From Gigaspora rosea (taxonomy: Eukaryota; Glomeromycota; Glomeromycetes; Diversisporales; Gigasporaceae): 64,000 bases of DNA. Shown one piece after another: positions 33,846 through 45,500 of the stretch; position 1 is the first letter of the stretch; every line of letters starts with the position of its first letter. Position numbers and translations under genes: made by a program. Under the pieces are notes generated by a model. The model ran no database searches. It was not told the DNA's origin and was given only the letters and a program-made list of their open reading frames with translations. The DNA is taken from the NCBI GenBank assembly GCA_003550325.1, contig QKWP01000669.1, forward strand, positions 89,643 to 153,642. The letters run 5' to 3'.

Positions 33846-34675
33846 GAATTACGTATGTTTTTTTAACAGTGCGACTTCAGGAGAATTTTGGTAACTGAGC
33901 TTATAAATAAAGGATTTTGTGCGAGTGATACAAACCTAAAAAAGGAAGGCAACCACTCTACACGTACACTACAGTATAGTGAAAAAAGAAACAATAACAG
34001 TGCAGTGATTCTAAATCTGACGATAAAATTTTTGGGGTCTCAATTTAAAAATATAAACCCTACTAAGATCCACATGGATACCCTATTTTTTCTTCAAATT
34101 TTATTATCAGAACGTTAAACCATATAAATACTCCGAAAAGTGAATAATTATACAAGAATAAAAATATATTTCTGGTGCTATTTTAGATGCTATAAACATA
34201 TATCTCAAAAATTATAAAATTTCAAAACATCATCTGCACCTTATATTGCTTCGAAATTGTAAGAATAATGCACGTTATTTTACGATCGGTAAAAAGTATA
34301 AATTTACGTATTACGCATAAAGAAATTCTCAAAAAAATAAATATATATATATATATATTATATATCCACATAGTCTTGCATATAGTAATTTTTTTACATG
34401 GCAAAAAAAAACCGTTTGTTCGCTAGGAGAGTTGCAAAATCATTGATAAAAATTAAAATTACCTTTCGGCAAACAGTTTCGTTTTTAATAACCTTCATCA
34501 TCAATATGAACAATTATTCGAATGGCAATAGAATTTTTTTTTATGCTCTCTGTTAATACAAATTTTACATACTCGTATTATATCTTCGTTTCCACTACAG
34601 TACTTAGTAGGATATAATATTGATCAGAGCTAAATAAATCAATCCCCAACTTTAGTACACTTAACTACATTTATA
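33846..34675. other. Upstream of the F-box gene, no other gene seen
   Basis: AT-rich; presumed promoter region next to 33846. Short open frames here show no domain. Confidence 0.5.
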
Positions 34676-34853
34676 CCGAACCTCTCTATAACTAATTCTG
34701 GAAATAATTAACTAAAAAATTTTTAAGTTTTATAATAGTTCGGTATAAAAAGAGCTATAGTTTCTTAAGAAAACTTAATAATTTTATATTGCGAACTTTT
34801 TTTAAAGCCAGAACCAACTATTCATTATAGAAAGTGTTGACTGTATATTTTTA
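34676..34853. mobile_element. Pogo/Tc1-like MITE, copy 2 (inverted)
   Basis: Ends TACCGAACCTCTCTATAAC and TATAGAAAGTGTTGACTGTA, the reverse orientation of the element at 4711-4886. It also shares the TTTCTTAAGAAAAC centre. Confidence 0.7.
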
Positions 34854-37170
34854 TTGGTAACATTGCGACCCAAATTTACTATTTTGGGAGTAAATAGAAT
34901 CTCAAATAAGGTCATCCTTCAATAACCACCCCTATATAACCGCACCTTCTTATGAGTATTATTTTCAAAACCAATAATTGATACCATTCCTATTAAAAAT
35001 CTCTATATAATCATATTACCACTAAATTTGTGATCATAAGAGACTAGATTTTGTAAAATGCTTTTAATTGTCAAGTCAGAGATGAAAATGCTTTCTTGCT
35101 ATGACAAGTATAAATTTATTTTAAGTTCTCTTTTTAGGTTTGCAAAAATCTTGAGCTTCTCTTCTTTGATTGTCTCTTTAGATTTTTTCTAAGTTCCTTT
35201 TTTTATTCTGTTGCTATAAATATATTCAAACAGTAGTTAGACATTTCTGAAACATTAAAGTTTCTGAATGGAACTCAGAATTTAATTCCTTGATAGTATT
35301 TTTGTGATTGCCTTATTTGGGTTAAAATTAAATCTGGTATAGTTGACTACTTAACAAGATTGAGAATTACAATATTGATAAGGTGTGTTTGAATACTAAT
35401 GATAGAAGTAATGAAAGATAGATGGTTTTAATAGTTAGAATTGATAAACTTTAATATAATTAAAATTGAATGTTAAATTCTTAAACTTTAATATAATTAT
35501 AATTAAAATTGAATGTTAAATTCTTATACTTTAATATAATTATTTAAAATTGATGTTAAATTCTTATACTTTAATATAATTAGAATTAAAAAGTTAAATT
35601 CTTAAACCTTAATATAAATACTGTAGAGCTAAAATAAAAATTTTTATTCTTTTTAATTCTTATATTTGATAGTATTGAGGTTTTATGTTATTACATTATA
35701 TCAATATCGCATAAATTTTATTATAACATAAAAATACTACGAATGCTTAATATTTCCCTAGTTCAATGATTTTAGTTAGATTAAGAATCTGGCTACTTCA
35801 TGTATTAATTTATTGATTAAATAGTCAGTAAATCTTTTTCTATAATCATGCTTTATGAATTTTTTTTTAGATGCAAGTGTCATAATGTTAAGTATATTTT
35901 AATTTATTAGATTCTGAGCCTAATGATTATTGGATTAGGAGCGGAGTGGAAGACCTTTGAGCCATACTCTATGGAATTTTGTCAATGTCCAGCTCCTGCT
36001 CTTGTAATAATGATAATAACTGATTTTGTTGACCCTTGTAATATTTTAATTAATCAAAAGTTTAACTATTAATATCAACAATAAATAAAGTAAACTATGT
36101 ATATATATAAAATAAATAATCTATATAGTTAATAATTTATTTTATTAAAATCTTCTGTGTAAAATGAAAAAAATTGAATTATATGCCTAAATGAAGAGTT
36201 GTAAGAAATGATGCTCAAAAGAAAAGATTAGCTTCTATGATGCCTGAAGAATAATTAAGTTATTAAAATAATAAGCCAGCAAAAAGACAAGATTGGTGCA
36301 AATGTAAAATAATATTAATGGAAAGAGACATGAACTAAGTAGAGGATTTATATGTTCATATGCTTACCAAGTCACAAATTATAAATATATAATTGCTTAT
36401 TAACTAATATTTTAGAAAGTCACACTTATATACAAACTTTTTGATACAATCATATTCTTTTTAAAAAATTTTGTAATATAGCTTACTTAAATTCAATTTT
36501 TCTCAATTTTTGTACTTGTGAAAAGAGTTTTTGTAATATTATGTTAGGAAGAAGTTCAGAATATAATTTGACAAAACTAATAAAACAATTTACTATTGCC
36601 AAGATAGAAGTTGTACATACTAGTAACATACTAGTTCAGATATTAGAAAAGCATTTTCTGAAATAATAAACAATCTTTAACTTGTTTTATGTTTTATTAG
36701 TTTGAATTTGCATAATGCTTAATTCCAATATTTGGACCAATAATTGATATTATATACAAACCTAAACAGATGCTACCCATATTGTTAATATCAATACTAC
36801 TCAAAATATTACAAACTGTTTTTGACATTAGCAATTAAAGAATTTGCTATAGGCTTTATATTTATAACTATACCAAAAGACTGTGCTTTTCAATAGTAAT
36901 CTTTATTATAATAAAATATAAGAATGAAAAATTAACTAAAGAGCAAATATTATATTCATTATAGATTATTAACTTGGAGTTTATACTATTACATGTGCGT
37001 AATAATATAAATTTATAAAAAATTATCAACTCTTAGTAATAGAACTAAAAATTTTATTTTGATAATGAAACTTTACTATTTTATTACTAGTGCTGTAGTT
37101 TAACAATCTAGCTCCAATAGCAAGCACTAATACTTTTAGCTACAACTGATCTTATTTACAAGACAAAGGT
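34854..37170. other. AT-rich intergenic with possible transposon relics
   Basis: 35455-35620 holds three to four direct repeats of about 55 bp (TTAAATTCTTA.ACTTTAATAT). At 36184-36330 the plus strand reads RVVRNDAQKKRLASMMPEE, stop, LSY, stop, NNKPAKRQDW; both stops are TAA where CAA would fit. This may be a basic-region relic of a mobile-element protein, but I cannot assign it. Nothing else gene-like. Confidence 0.35.
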
Positions 37171-37174
37171 AGGT

Positions 37175-37356
37175 ACAGTCTTTTTCCTCTATAATTACCT
37201 TCTATATAATTACAACACCTGTACAATTACATTAAATTTTGAGACAATTTATTAATAAACTTATAAAAAGTCTTCAATATAATCACATTTTTTTTATACT
37301 GTAATTACTAATTTTTTTAATACAAACTGCGCAATTATAGAGAAAAAAGACTATAT
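37175..37356. mobile_element. MITE, termini ACAGTCTTTTTCCTCTATAA
   Basis: The left end ACAGTCTTTTTCCTCTATAA is mirrored at the right by AATTATAGAGAAAAAAGACT. Related to the next element. Confidence 0.7.
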
Positions 37357-37469
37357 TTTATTATTTATTTGTTCAGGTTTTTATTACTAGAGAAAAGAGT
37401 TTACTATACTATTCATTATTATTTTTGCTTTATTTATATATATACTTTGACTCATATTACTTATATTAT

Positions 37470-37952
37470 ACAGTCTTTCTCCTCTATAATCATCTTCTAT
37501 ATAATCACAACACCTGTACAATTATATTAAATTTTGAACTAATTTTTTAATAAGGGTTTTAGAATATAGTGCACCTATTTTATGTTTCTCAAAATTTTAC
37601 TAGGGTAATCTCTACTGTGTTTTTAACAAAAAATGATTCTTTCACAATTCTGTACTAATCTTAACTCTAACCCTAACTTTAATTATTATTTATATTTGTT
37701 ACTATAGAGTGCACACTAAATACTAAAATCCTATTATTAAACTTATAAAAAAGACATCTATATAATCACACACTTTATACAGTTATTTTTCTCTATAATT
37801 ACACAGTTTGTATCAAAAAAATTAGTAATTATAAAAAAGTATAATGATATAAAAGTCTTTTTTTATAAGTTTATTAATAAATTGTCTCAAAATTTAATAT
37901 AATTATACAGATATTGTAATTATAGGAGGTGATTATAGAGAAAAAGACTGTA
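37470..37952. mobile_element. Same MITE family, second copy, interrupted
   Basis: The left end ACAGTCTTTCTCCTCTATAA and the right end GATTATAGAGAAAAAGACTG are inverted. It is split by a different element at about 37555-37735. Confidence 0.7.
37555..37735. mobile_element. Nested MITE related to 11149-11333
   Basis: Shares the ATTTTACTAGGGTAA..TCT and TTTTAACAAAAAATGATT interior with the element at 11149-11333. The ends TATAGTGCACCTA and (reverse) TTAGTGTGCACTCTATAG are inverted. It contains CTAACTCTAACCCTAAC. Confidence 0.55.
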
Positions 37953-38220
37953 ATCGCCAATTTTCTTGATCAAACAAATGATTATAGAGGAGGATAACTA
38001 TAATTTGATTATATAATCTTTTAACACTTAAATTATTCATATATTATTATTACTTTCTTTAGTATACTATTGCATAATAGTAAGAGAAGTGCAGTAAATT
38101 ACATAATTAGAGTTTACATAGGTCTGCCCCTCCCTTCTGTGATAGGACTATTGAACAATCAAATTATATCTTTTATAATATTAAAAAAACTTAAAAACAT
38201 TTTTGACCCCACAATTGATT

Positions 38221-38546
38221 ACTAGTAAAGTCCAAATTTTACTATATGAATTGATTAAAGTCACTTAAGTAAACTTGTTCAGAAGATCAAAATATATTTA
38301 TTCTAAATTTTATTAGTATCAGAGAACTTTTATTATTTGACTTTTGATTTTTATATTCAATAAAAAAATTAAAATTGTTTAAAAAAATATATTCAATGAA
38401 TATAAAAATTATAAGTTATATAGTATAATAAAAACTTCTTCAATTTTAATAAAAATTTTAGAGTATATGTAATTAATATTCCAAACAATTTTACTTAATT
38501 GATAATTATCAATTGATATAGTAAAATTTAGACTTTACTATGTAGC
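38221..38546. mobile_element. MITE, termini ..AGTAAAGTC(C/T)AAATTTTACT
   Basis: The left ACTAGTAAAGTCCAAATTTTACT and the right AGTAAAATTTAGACTTTACT are inverted repeats. A sister copy lies at 57351-57541. Confidence 0.65.
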
Positions 38547-38604
38547 AACTTTCCGCAAATTTTTATTATAATAAATACTTTAATATTATTAGCTATTTTA
38601 CTAT

Positions 38605-38810
38605 ACAGTCAACTCTCTCTAATCTGAACTGCCGGGACTGCTTTTTTTTCTATATAAAAATTCAGAAAAGTTTAGTTTTTCAAAAAGTTATATATGGCTT
38701 ATCCAAACTTTATAATAAAATTTACAAATGTTCTAGAAGATTTTGTTCAGTTTTGAGAGAGTTTAATAGTGTTCAGTTTAGAGAGGTTCAGATTAGAGAG
38801 AGGCGACTGT
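38605..38810. mobile_element. Pogo/Tc1-like MITE, copy 3
   Basis: Ends ACAGTCAACTCTCTCTAATC and GATTAGAGAGAGGCGACTGT flanked by TA-rich sequence. The interior repeats CAGTTT(A/T)GAGAG. Confidence 0.75.
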
Positions 38811-39969
38811 ATATATATAGGATATGATAAAGTAGGGACCCTCCCTCCTAATAAATTATGTAATTTACTGCACTTTCCCAACTAGCATAATTGATCTTTT
38901 GCTAAATCTATAAACAGTTCTTACAGATAGTAAAAATAGTACAAATTTATATAATACACTATAACTACTAACTCTAACTGTACCTAACTAATAACTCACA
39001 TAATTTGCACTATCTAAAAAACTATCTGTAGATTGTTCTTTGATCTTTACTCAAATTTTATATTTTCTGATTAATCACCATGTATGTCAAGTATATTATA
39101 TACACAAGCACTACAATTTATGTATTTTATTAATTATAAAAAGTTAGCACTTATATAGATAAATTATTAAATAATATATTATCTAAAAATAAGGCTGTCA
39201 AGTTTGTAAATATACATATATTATATAAATCTCAATTTTGAAACATATAATAATAAAAATTCATGAACATAAAATATTATTTTAATAATTAAAACTTGAA
39301 AATATTCAATTGTAAAATTTATGAGTGTGTGGTTTATATTATTCTCAATTTATATCAAAAATTAATTTCTACACTTATTTTTAAAGTTGAAAATAAAATA
39401 TGTCTCATAGAAGGGCTCATTTGATTGGCTGATGCAAATTAATTATCCAATTAGCTTATTATATAGTTTAAAGTACTTTTTAGAAACATAATAATTTGCT
39501 AAGAAAAAATCTCTACAAAAGTCATTTCTAGTTTTGAAATAATATCTATATCCACTACACAAAAATAATCAAAAGTAATTAATAGTCTAAGATATTTTTT
39601 TGAAGAAAGAATTTTATTATCTACAAGTTTTACTTGCTTTTAATTTCATTTGATTTGATTGGTCAATAATCATATTTAATCAATTATTTCTAAGCATTCT
39701 GAGTTTCATTTAATACAAATTATAGGATAGTGAAACATTTGTTTTACTCCTAAATAATTCAAGTATTGCTAGTTATAATTATACAATTTTTTATTCATGT
39801 AACCTTCTTTTATATTTAGTATCAATTTGATCAATGAAAGTGCTATCATTATCTTCATTTTACTTCTTCAAAATATTGAGTAAAACATTAAACATAAATG
39901 ACTTCCTATTATTTACTAGGAAAACAGGAACTGTTGTAAGTCTGGAGCAAAAATTTAATAAAAGTAGTA
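38811..39969. other. AT-rich intergenic before the LINE, no gene seen
   Basis: A stretch near 39418-39500 (TTTGATTGGCTGATGCAAAT, then GTTTAAAGTACTTTTTAGAA) is homologous to 49430-49500 inside the hAT-like element, so part is old repeat. Confidence 0.5.
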
Positions 39970-40213
39970 GTCCAAAGAAAAAAGGGTTGAATAAATGAGG
40001 TTTTATTGAAAAACTCTCTCCTGTACATCATCAAAAATCGGAAATAAACAAACAGTAGAGATAAAACACAAAACTCGTACTACAAGCCTAACTGTTACAG
40101 TGATATTCGGGCCTTGCCCACCTCACACAACATAAACTCTAACTATATTAAGGAAAAGGAATTACTCCGCAGCCTTCGCAATACCAACTTCCTTCAAACA
40201 CCTGTTGCCGACT

Positions 40214-42415
40214 ATGTCGGCAACAACACCACTACATGAACCTGTCAACAACGACACAAGAGAAAACCGGATACCAATGGAAACCGATATAGAAGACGAC
40301 CAATACTCCAACGAACAACCTAACAAAAAAAATTGTAACCGTCATACCACCCACTCGATAGAAACTTCCAATAACCTATACGCGACTTTACTCTCAGACC
40401 CATCACTCGAAAAAATTCACCCAGAAAGTGGCAATCCCAGTTTACCCCCATCAATCCCAGAAATGACGTCACATGACGATCACTCATCAAAACAACCCAC
40501 TTTAGTCAAACCCCCAACCCAGAACCCGATCCCACCACCCCAATTTGTACTCCAACAAAATATTCCCACGCAGAATGATTCCGACACCTCAAAACAACCC
40601 ATTCTAGTCAAGCCCCCGACCCAGGACCTGATCCCACCATCCCAAATTGTATCCCAACAAAATACTCCCACGCAGGTTGAATCCGGCACCTCCAATACTA
40701 TGGAAATCGACTTAGATCAGGACCCCGACCTCGGAAAGGACACCTCATCGACCGGAACTATTACAGAATCTGAAGATATCCCAAAAACCTATAGTCAAGC
40801 ACTCATAGGACCGGGCACCTCTACCACCACCCGACGCATCCAACACCCTGATCTCATTAGAACTATCAAAACTTGGACCGAATCGATCCGGCTTACTTTA
40901 TCCGACATGAAGACAGATCTCTTCGATCAAAACCTTTGGACCAAAGACAAGATCATCGAGGCCTTTGCAACGCCCCCACTCCTTGAACAACTTATTAAAC
41001 ATAAACTGCAAACCAAACCAACCTTAGAAACTATCCCTCCTGCCATAGAAGCTAAACTATTCCACAAAGACCGGGCCTTTTTCCGGACCTTTACCAGGCG
41101 ACACGACACCCGTCCCCCACATCAACGGCAATTCATCACCCTGCTGAATGATGCTACAGAAAAATTTAGAAAACAAAACGAAGCTTACGTTATTAACAAA
41201 ATCAACCGAGACCAAATCTTTGATCTACTCAGAAAGAAACTAGCAATTGACTTCTGGACAAACGAGGAATTCACCAACTTAGACCCATATGAAATTGCCC
41301 GTTACACACTATATCTAGCGGGCTTCACAAAAATCAAAATCTGTCTAGAATTCGATGCCCTACAAAAATTAATAGCCAACATCAAAACGAATTTGCTACA
41401 AAAATTGCCAGACACACCTGACGGGATGGACAAACAACTCAAAGATGCTCTACCTTTCTCACTACCACTTGAAGACCATAGACAAATTCGAGCAGTCGCT
41501 ATTACCTTACACCAAGCATTCACCTTCGACCTCCTCCCAGAAACATACATCGCTGATAACAGGACATCCCTACCAGCACACCCAGCCGACCTGAATGAAG
41601 CAACCAAAAGCATCTTTCCAATCACTACACAAGATGAACTAAAAAAGTTAGGACAACACAAACGGAGTCTTAAGGAGTACTACATTTTTAGTCGTATACC
41701 CTCTAAATACTTCGCCATACCGCCGAAAAAACCTCCCTTACCACTAACCCCCCAAGACCTCACCCCTCAATTACAAAGGCTATTTCCTTTCTACCCTACA
41801 AGTGGCGACCACTTCCGAGAAAATGTTAGACGCCTAAGGGCGGTATACACTTTCCACACCCTACCCAATGACTACTTAATTAGCAAAAAAAGACTACTGG
41901 CGAACCCGGAACAACTCGGCCTAAAGGAATTCTCCTATCCTATCAATAATATGGATACTCTACTAAACTTCTTCCAAATACTTCCTAAATTCTATGCGAG
42001 ACCAGACCCTCTTCCAAAAGCTTACGTCTCTTTTAATTACTCTGAAAAACCGGACCTCCCACTTGACCCAACCCAGGTGACAAAAGTAAACTTGACGCTA
42101 CCTATTAAAACGCCGAAAGAGCTGACAATTGCTGCCCGAGCCTTGAGACAACATTACTTCTTCCAATCGATCCCCAGTGAATGGATCGAAATACCTCCCC
42201 CGGAAGTCTCCTCAGATAACCTCCCCAAACTACCATTCAACAACGAACAAATTAACAAACACATAAAAGAAAGGGTCACCTCCCCTTCAATAACCTTTCC
42301 TATTACTAAACAACCCGATGTCCCAAAGGCAATTGAACTTCTGAGAGAGTTCTTAACTTTTGACTTCCTCCCTGATATACTATTCAACGTCCCTACTTTA
42401 ACTCCTCCAAATTAG
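40214..42415 (+). CDS. LINE ORF1 protein with six-fold repeat domain
   Basis: First ORF of the LINE; ORF1 proteins typically bind element RNA. ATG at 40214 (MSATTPLHEP) is the first Met codon of the frame. Residue numbers here count from 40205, three codons upstream. The N-terminal third is low-complexity Pro/Ser/Thr-rich and holds two tandem 35-residue copies of SKQP(T/I)LVKPPTQ...IPP.Q (about 94-163). The middle (about 215-390) is charged and helical. The C-terminal half contains six copies of a 33-35-residue motif spaced 50-67 residues: near 416, 469, 525, 575, 628 and 695. The pattern is FPI.T..EL......LR..Y.F..LPS.Y. No CCHC knuckle or RRM was recognised. It ends at a TAG 85 bp before ORF2. 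Confidence 0.8.
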   Translation: MSATTPLHEPVNNDTRENRIPMETDIEDDQYSNEQPNKKNCNRHTTHSIETSNNLYATLLSDPSLEKIHPESGNPSLPPSIPEMTSHDDHSSKQPTLVKPPTQNPIPPPQFVLQQNIPTQNDSDTSKQPILVKPPTQDLIPPSQIVSQQNTPTQVESGTSNTMEIDLDQDPDLGKDTSSTGTITESEDIPKTYSQALIGPGTSTTTRRIQHPDLIRTIKTWTESIRLTLSDMKTDLFDQNLWTKDKIIEAFATPPLLEQLIKHKLQTKPTLETIPPAIEAKLFHKDRAFFRTFTRRHDTRPPHQRQFITLLNDATEKFRKQNEAYVINKINRDQIFDLLRKKLAIDFWTNEEFTNLDPYEIARYTLYLAGFTKIKICLEFDALQKLIANIKTNLLQKLPDTPDGMDKQLKDALPFSLPLEDHRQIRAVAITLHQAFTFDLLPETYIADNRTSLPAHPADLNEATKSIFPITTQDELKKLGQHKRSLKEYYIFSRIPSKYFAIPPKKPPLPLTPQDLTPQLQRLFPFYPTSGDHFRENVRRLRAVYTFHTLPNDYLISKKRLLANPEQLGLKEFSYPINNMDTLLNFFQILPKFYARPDPLPKAYVSFNYSEKPDLPLDPTQVTKVNLTLPIKTPKELTIAARALRQHYFFQSIPSEWIEIPPPEVSSDNLPKLPFNNEQINKHIKERVTSPSITFPITKQPDVPKAIELLREFLTFDFLPDILFNVPTLTPPN

Positions 42416-42500
42416 AACCTTTTTGGAAAGCACCCCCCACCGACAGAAGACATCGACATGACTCCATCAGAGTCAAACGAAAACAACTCTACCCTTATCA

Positions 42501-45500
42501 ATGAGTGATCAACTAACATCACAATCTCAGAACACTTCTACCCATTTACAAATACCAACACCAAACCAAAACGACTTGCACAACTTCAAAGAAAAAATAA
42601 ACATAGCCACCCATAACATTAGAGGAATTAATAATCTTACTAAATTCCATCTCTGGATAGACTTCTGCTTACAAGAAAAACTACATATTGTTAGCCTTAC
42701 GGAAACCAAATTAAAAGACAACCCCAACGCTACTACCAACCCACACTACAAAATCTTTACCTCCAACTACCATCCCACTTCAACACAAAGTAGAGAAACC
42801 AGTTTGGGCACGGCAATACTCGTCCATAATACTATACAGCCTTATATACACGACATAAATACCCTCCCGGGTACAGCTATATACATTGACTTCTTCTTCC
42901 CTGGCAATAAAACTCGGGTCATATCAATATACCTACCTTCCAATAACAACGAACTGTCCACTCGTACACAAAAACAAGTATCACTCTGGACCGTGGAAGC
43001 TAAAAAGAGAAATTGGCATATTCTCCTTTTGGGAGACTTCAACGCCAACCCTGATACCCACAAAAAGAATAAACTACCGCTCTTCTCTGATCTGTTTTCA
43101 AACAACCTCACTAGTCTATTAAACTTTCACAAAATTTTAGAACCAACCTGGCAAGGTCGGGGCCTTAACTCCCAAATCGACGATATCTGGACCTCATCCC
43201 GAATCCTTCTAGACTTCGACCCTCCACAATTGACTGACCCAACAGGCATATCCGATAGCGACCATAAAATACTGACCACAACCTGGTACACAAACTTCAC
43301 CCCAACAGTACCTCGAAACAAAAAGAAGAAGCGGAAAACCTTCTGCTATAAAAAGGCAACGACCGAAGACTGGGAAAATTTCCGTAACAAGACATCTACT
43401 CTACTAAGAAATGCCAATTTCATACCCAACATAACCAATCCTGACCAACTAAACAAAAGCTGGAATTTGTGGTCAAATGCAATTCAACAAGCGGCAAATC
43501 GTCACATCCCCAAGACCATTATTACTACAAAAACCTTTCACTCTCTCTCCCTAAAGGCTACAAAACTACATAACGCATTAAAACACATAAACAAATGCAT
43601 TCACTCCATTACAATCTTTGCTAAACCTAATCCCCCTCCAGATGTACTACATCCACTTTCGACCATTAACAAACACCTGACTAAGGCCTTACAATTGGCA
43701 CAACTTCCTCCATTCTCCCTAACTCCCCTAGCCTTATCCGCCTTACCCCTCAACACCCAAGGCACCTACTACGCAGCAACTCTCAAACACATCAAAGAAA
43801 CTAAATCGACTATATGGAAAAGTAGAAATGCCGAAGTATACCTACAGCAATCAGAAAAAATCAAATTCTACACCAACCGTCACTATAATGACTTTAAAGA
43901 TAATACTAGTAGAATGATAAACAGTATTCTAAAAAAAGGGAAAGATCATATTAGTTTTGACAAAATCGTCACTCCGGACTNNNNNNNNNNNNNNNNNNNN
44001 NNNNNNNNNNNNNNNNNNNNNNNNNNNNNNNNNNNNNNNNNNNNNNNNNNNNNNNNNNNNNNNNNNNNNNNNNNNNNNNNNNNNNNNNNNNNNNNNNNNN
44101 NNNNNNNNNNNNNNNNNNNNNNNNNNNNNNNNNNNNNNNNNNNNNNNNNNNNNNNNNNNNNNNNNNNNNNNNNNNNNNNNNNNNNNNNNNNNNNNNNNNN
44201 NNNNNNNNNNNNNNNNNNNNNNNNNNNNNNNNNNNNNNNNNNNNNNNNNNNNNNNNNNNNNNNNNNNNNNNNNNNNNNNNNNNNNNNNNNNNNNNNNNNN
44301 NNNNNNNNNNNNNNNNNNNNNNNNNNNNNNNNNNNNNNNNNNNNNNNNNNNNNNNNNNNNNNNNNNNNNNNNNNNNNNNNNNNNNNNNNNNNNNNNNNNN
44401 NNNNNNNNNNNNNNNNNNNNNNNNNNNNNNNNNNNNNNNNNNNNNNNNNNNNNNNNNNNNNNNNNNNNNNNNNNNNNNNNNNNNNNNNNNNNNNNNNNNN
44501 NNNNNNNNNNNNNNNNNNNNNNNNNNNNNNNNNNNNNNNNNNNNNNNNNNNNNNNNNNNNNNNNNNNNNNNNNNNNNNNNNNNNNNNNNNNNNNNNNNNN
44601 NNNNNNNNNNNNNNNNNNNNNNNNNNNNNNNNNNNNNNNNNNNNNNNNNNNNNNNNNNNNNNNNNNNNNNNNNNNNNNNNNNNNNNNNNNNNNCAATTTG
44701 AGAACTCTTTCCTCAAAATCAGACTACAGGACCTACAAGACTCGACTAAAACACACTCACACATCTTTCACGAGACACCACTCTTCCCTAGAAACCAACT
44801 CTATACGCACACCGCTCAATCAATCCTGGCAATTCACGCCACCGATATTCAATTTATCCACAACATTACAACCGACTGGCCAAAACCATTACCGAGGAAT
44901 GGCACACCAATCAACGATATAATAATACACTACCCGAAATTCCACCATTTAAAAGAAAAGTTAAACCATCATGACATCAGATATATTGAACAATTTCTAA
45001 ACTTTAACAACACAGAACTCCTTAACTGGCAGAATTTCCATCACAACATTGGAAAAATACCACCAGGAAGAACCCCTCAGTGGTTCACCGAAATCCAAGA
45101 TCTCATCTCTAACAACTCTAATCCCACAACACAATACATAAACCCGAACCCCTTTACCTTAACAAAATGGGGACCGGGAAAAACCCCATGGGTAATTACT
45201 TCTGACCTAACGATTGGGAAAATTAGCCGTACTACAAATCAATCCGCCCATATTCGTCACTACACAAAAAGCAATAACAATAGGGCAACCCCCTGCCCAG
45301 GTTGCGAATTAAAAGACCCAACCCTCAAAACGAAAAACTGTTACTTCACGCGTAACCAAAACTTAGTATACACAATACGAGTATCTTCTTGTAAAATCAT
45401 TCACACAGACCTCAACGATATAAAATCAGCACTTACCACCAAACCCACACAGAACCCGTCTCGAAATCCTAACGACACCCACAAACACATTAGCCACAAC

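Noticed and set aside
43929-44922. Long minus- and plus-strand frames across the N gap
   Set aside because: They consist almost only of N; the plus-strand LINE ORF2 explains both flanks.
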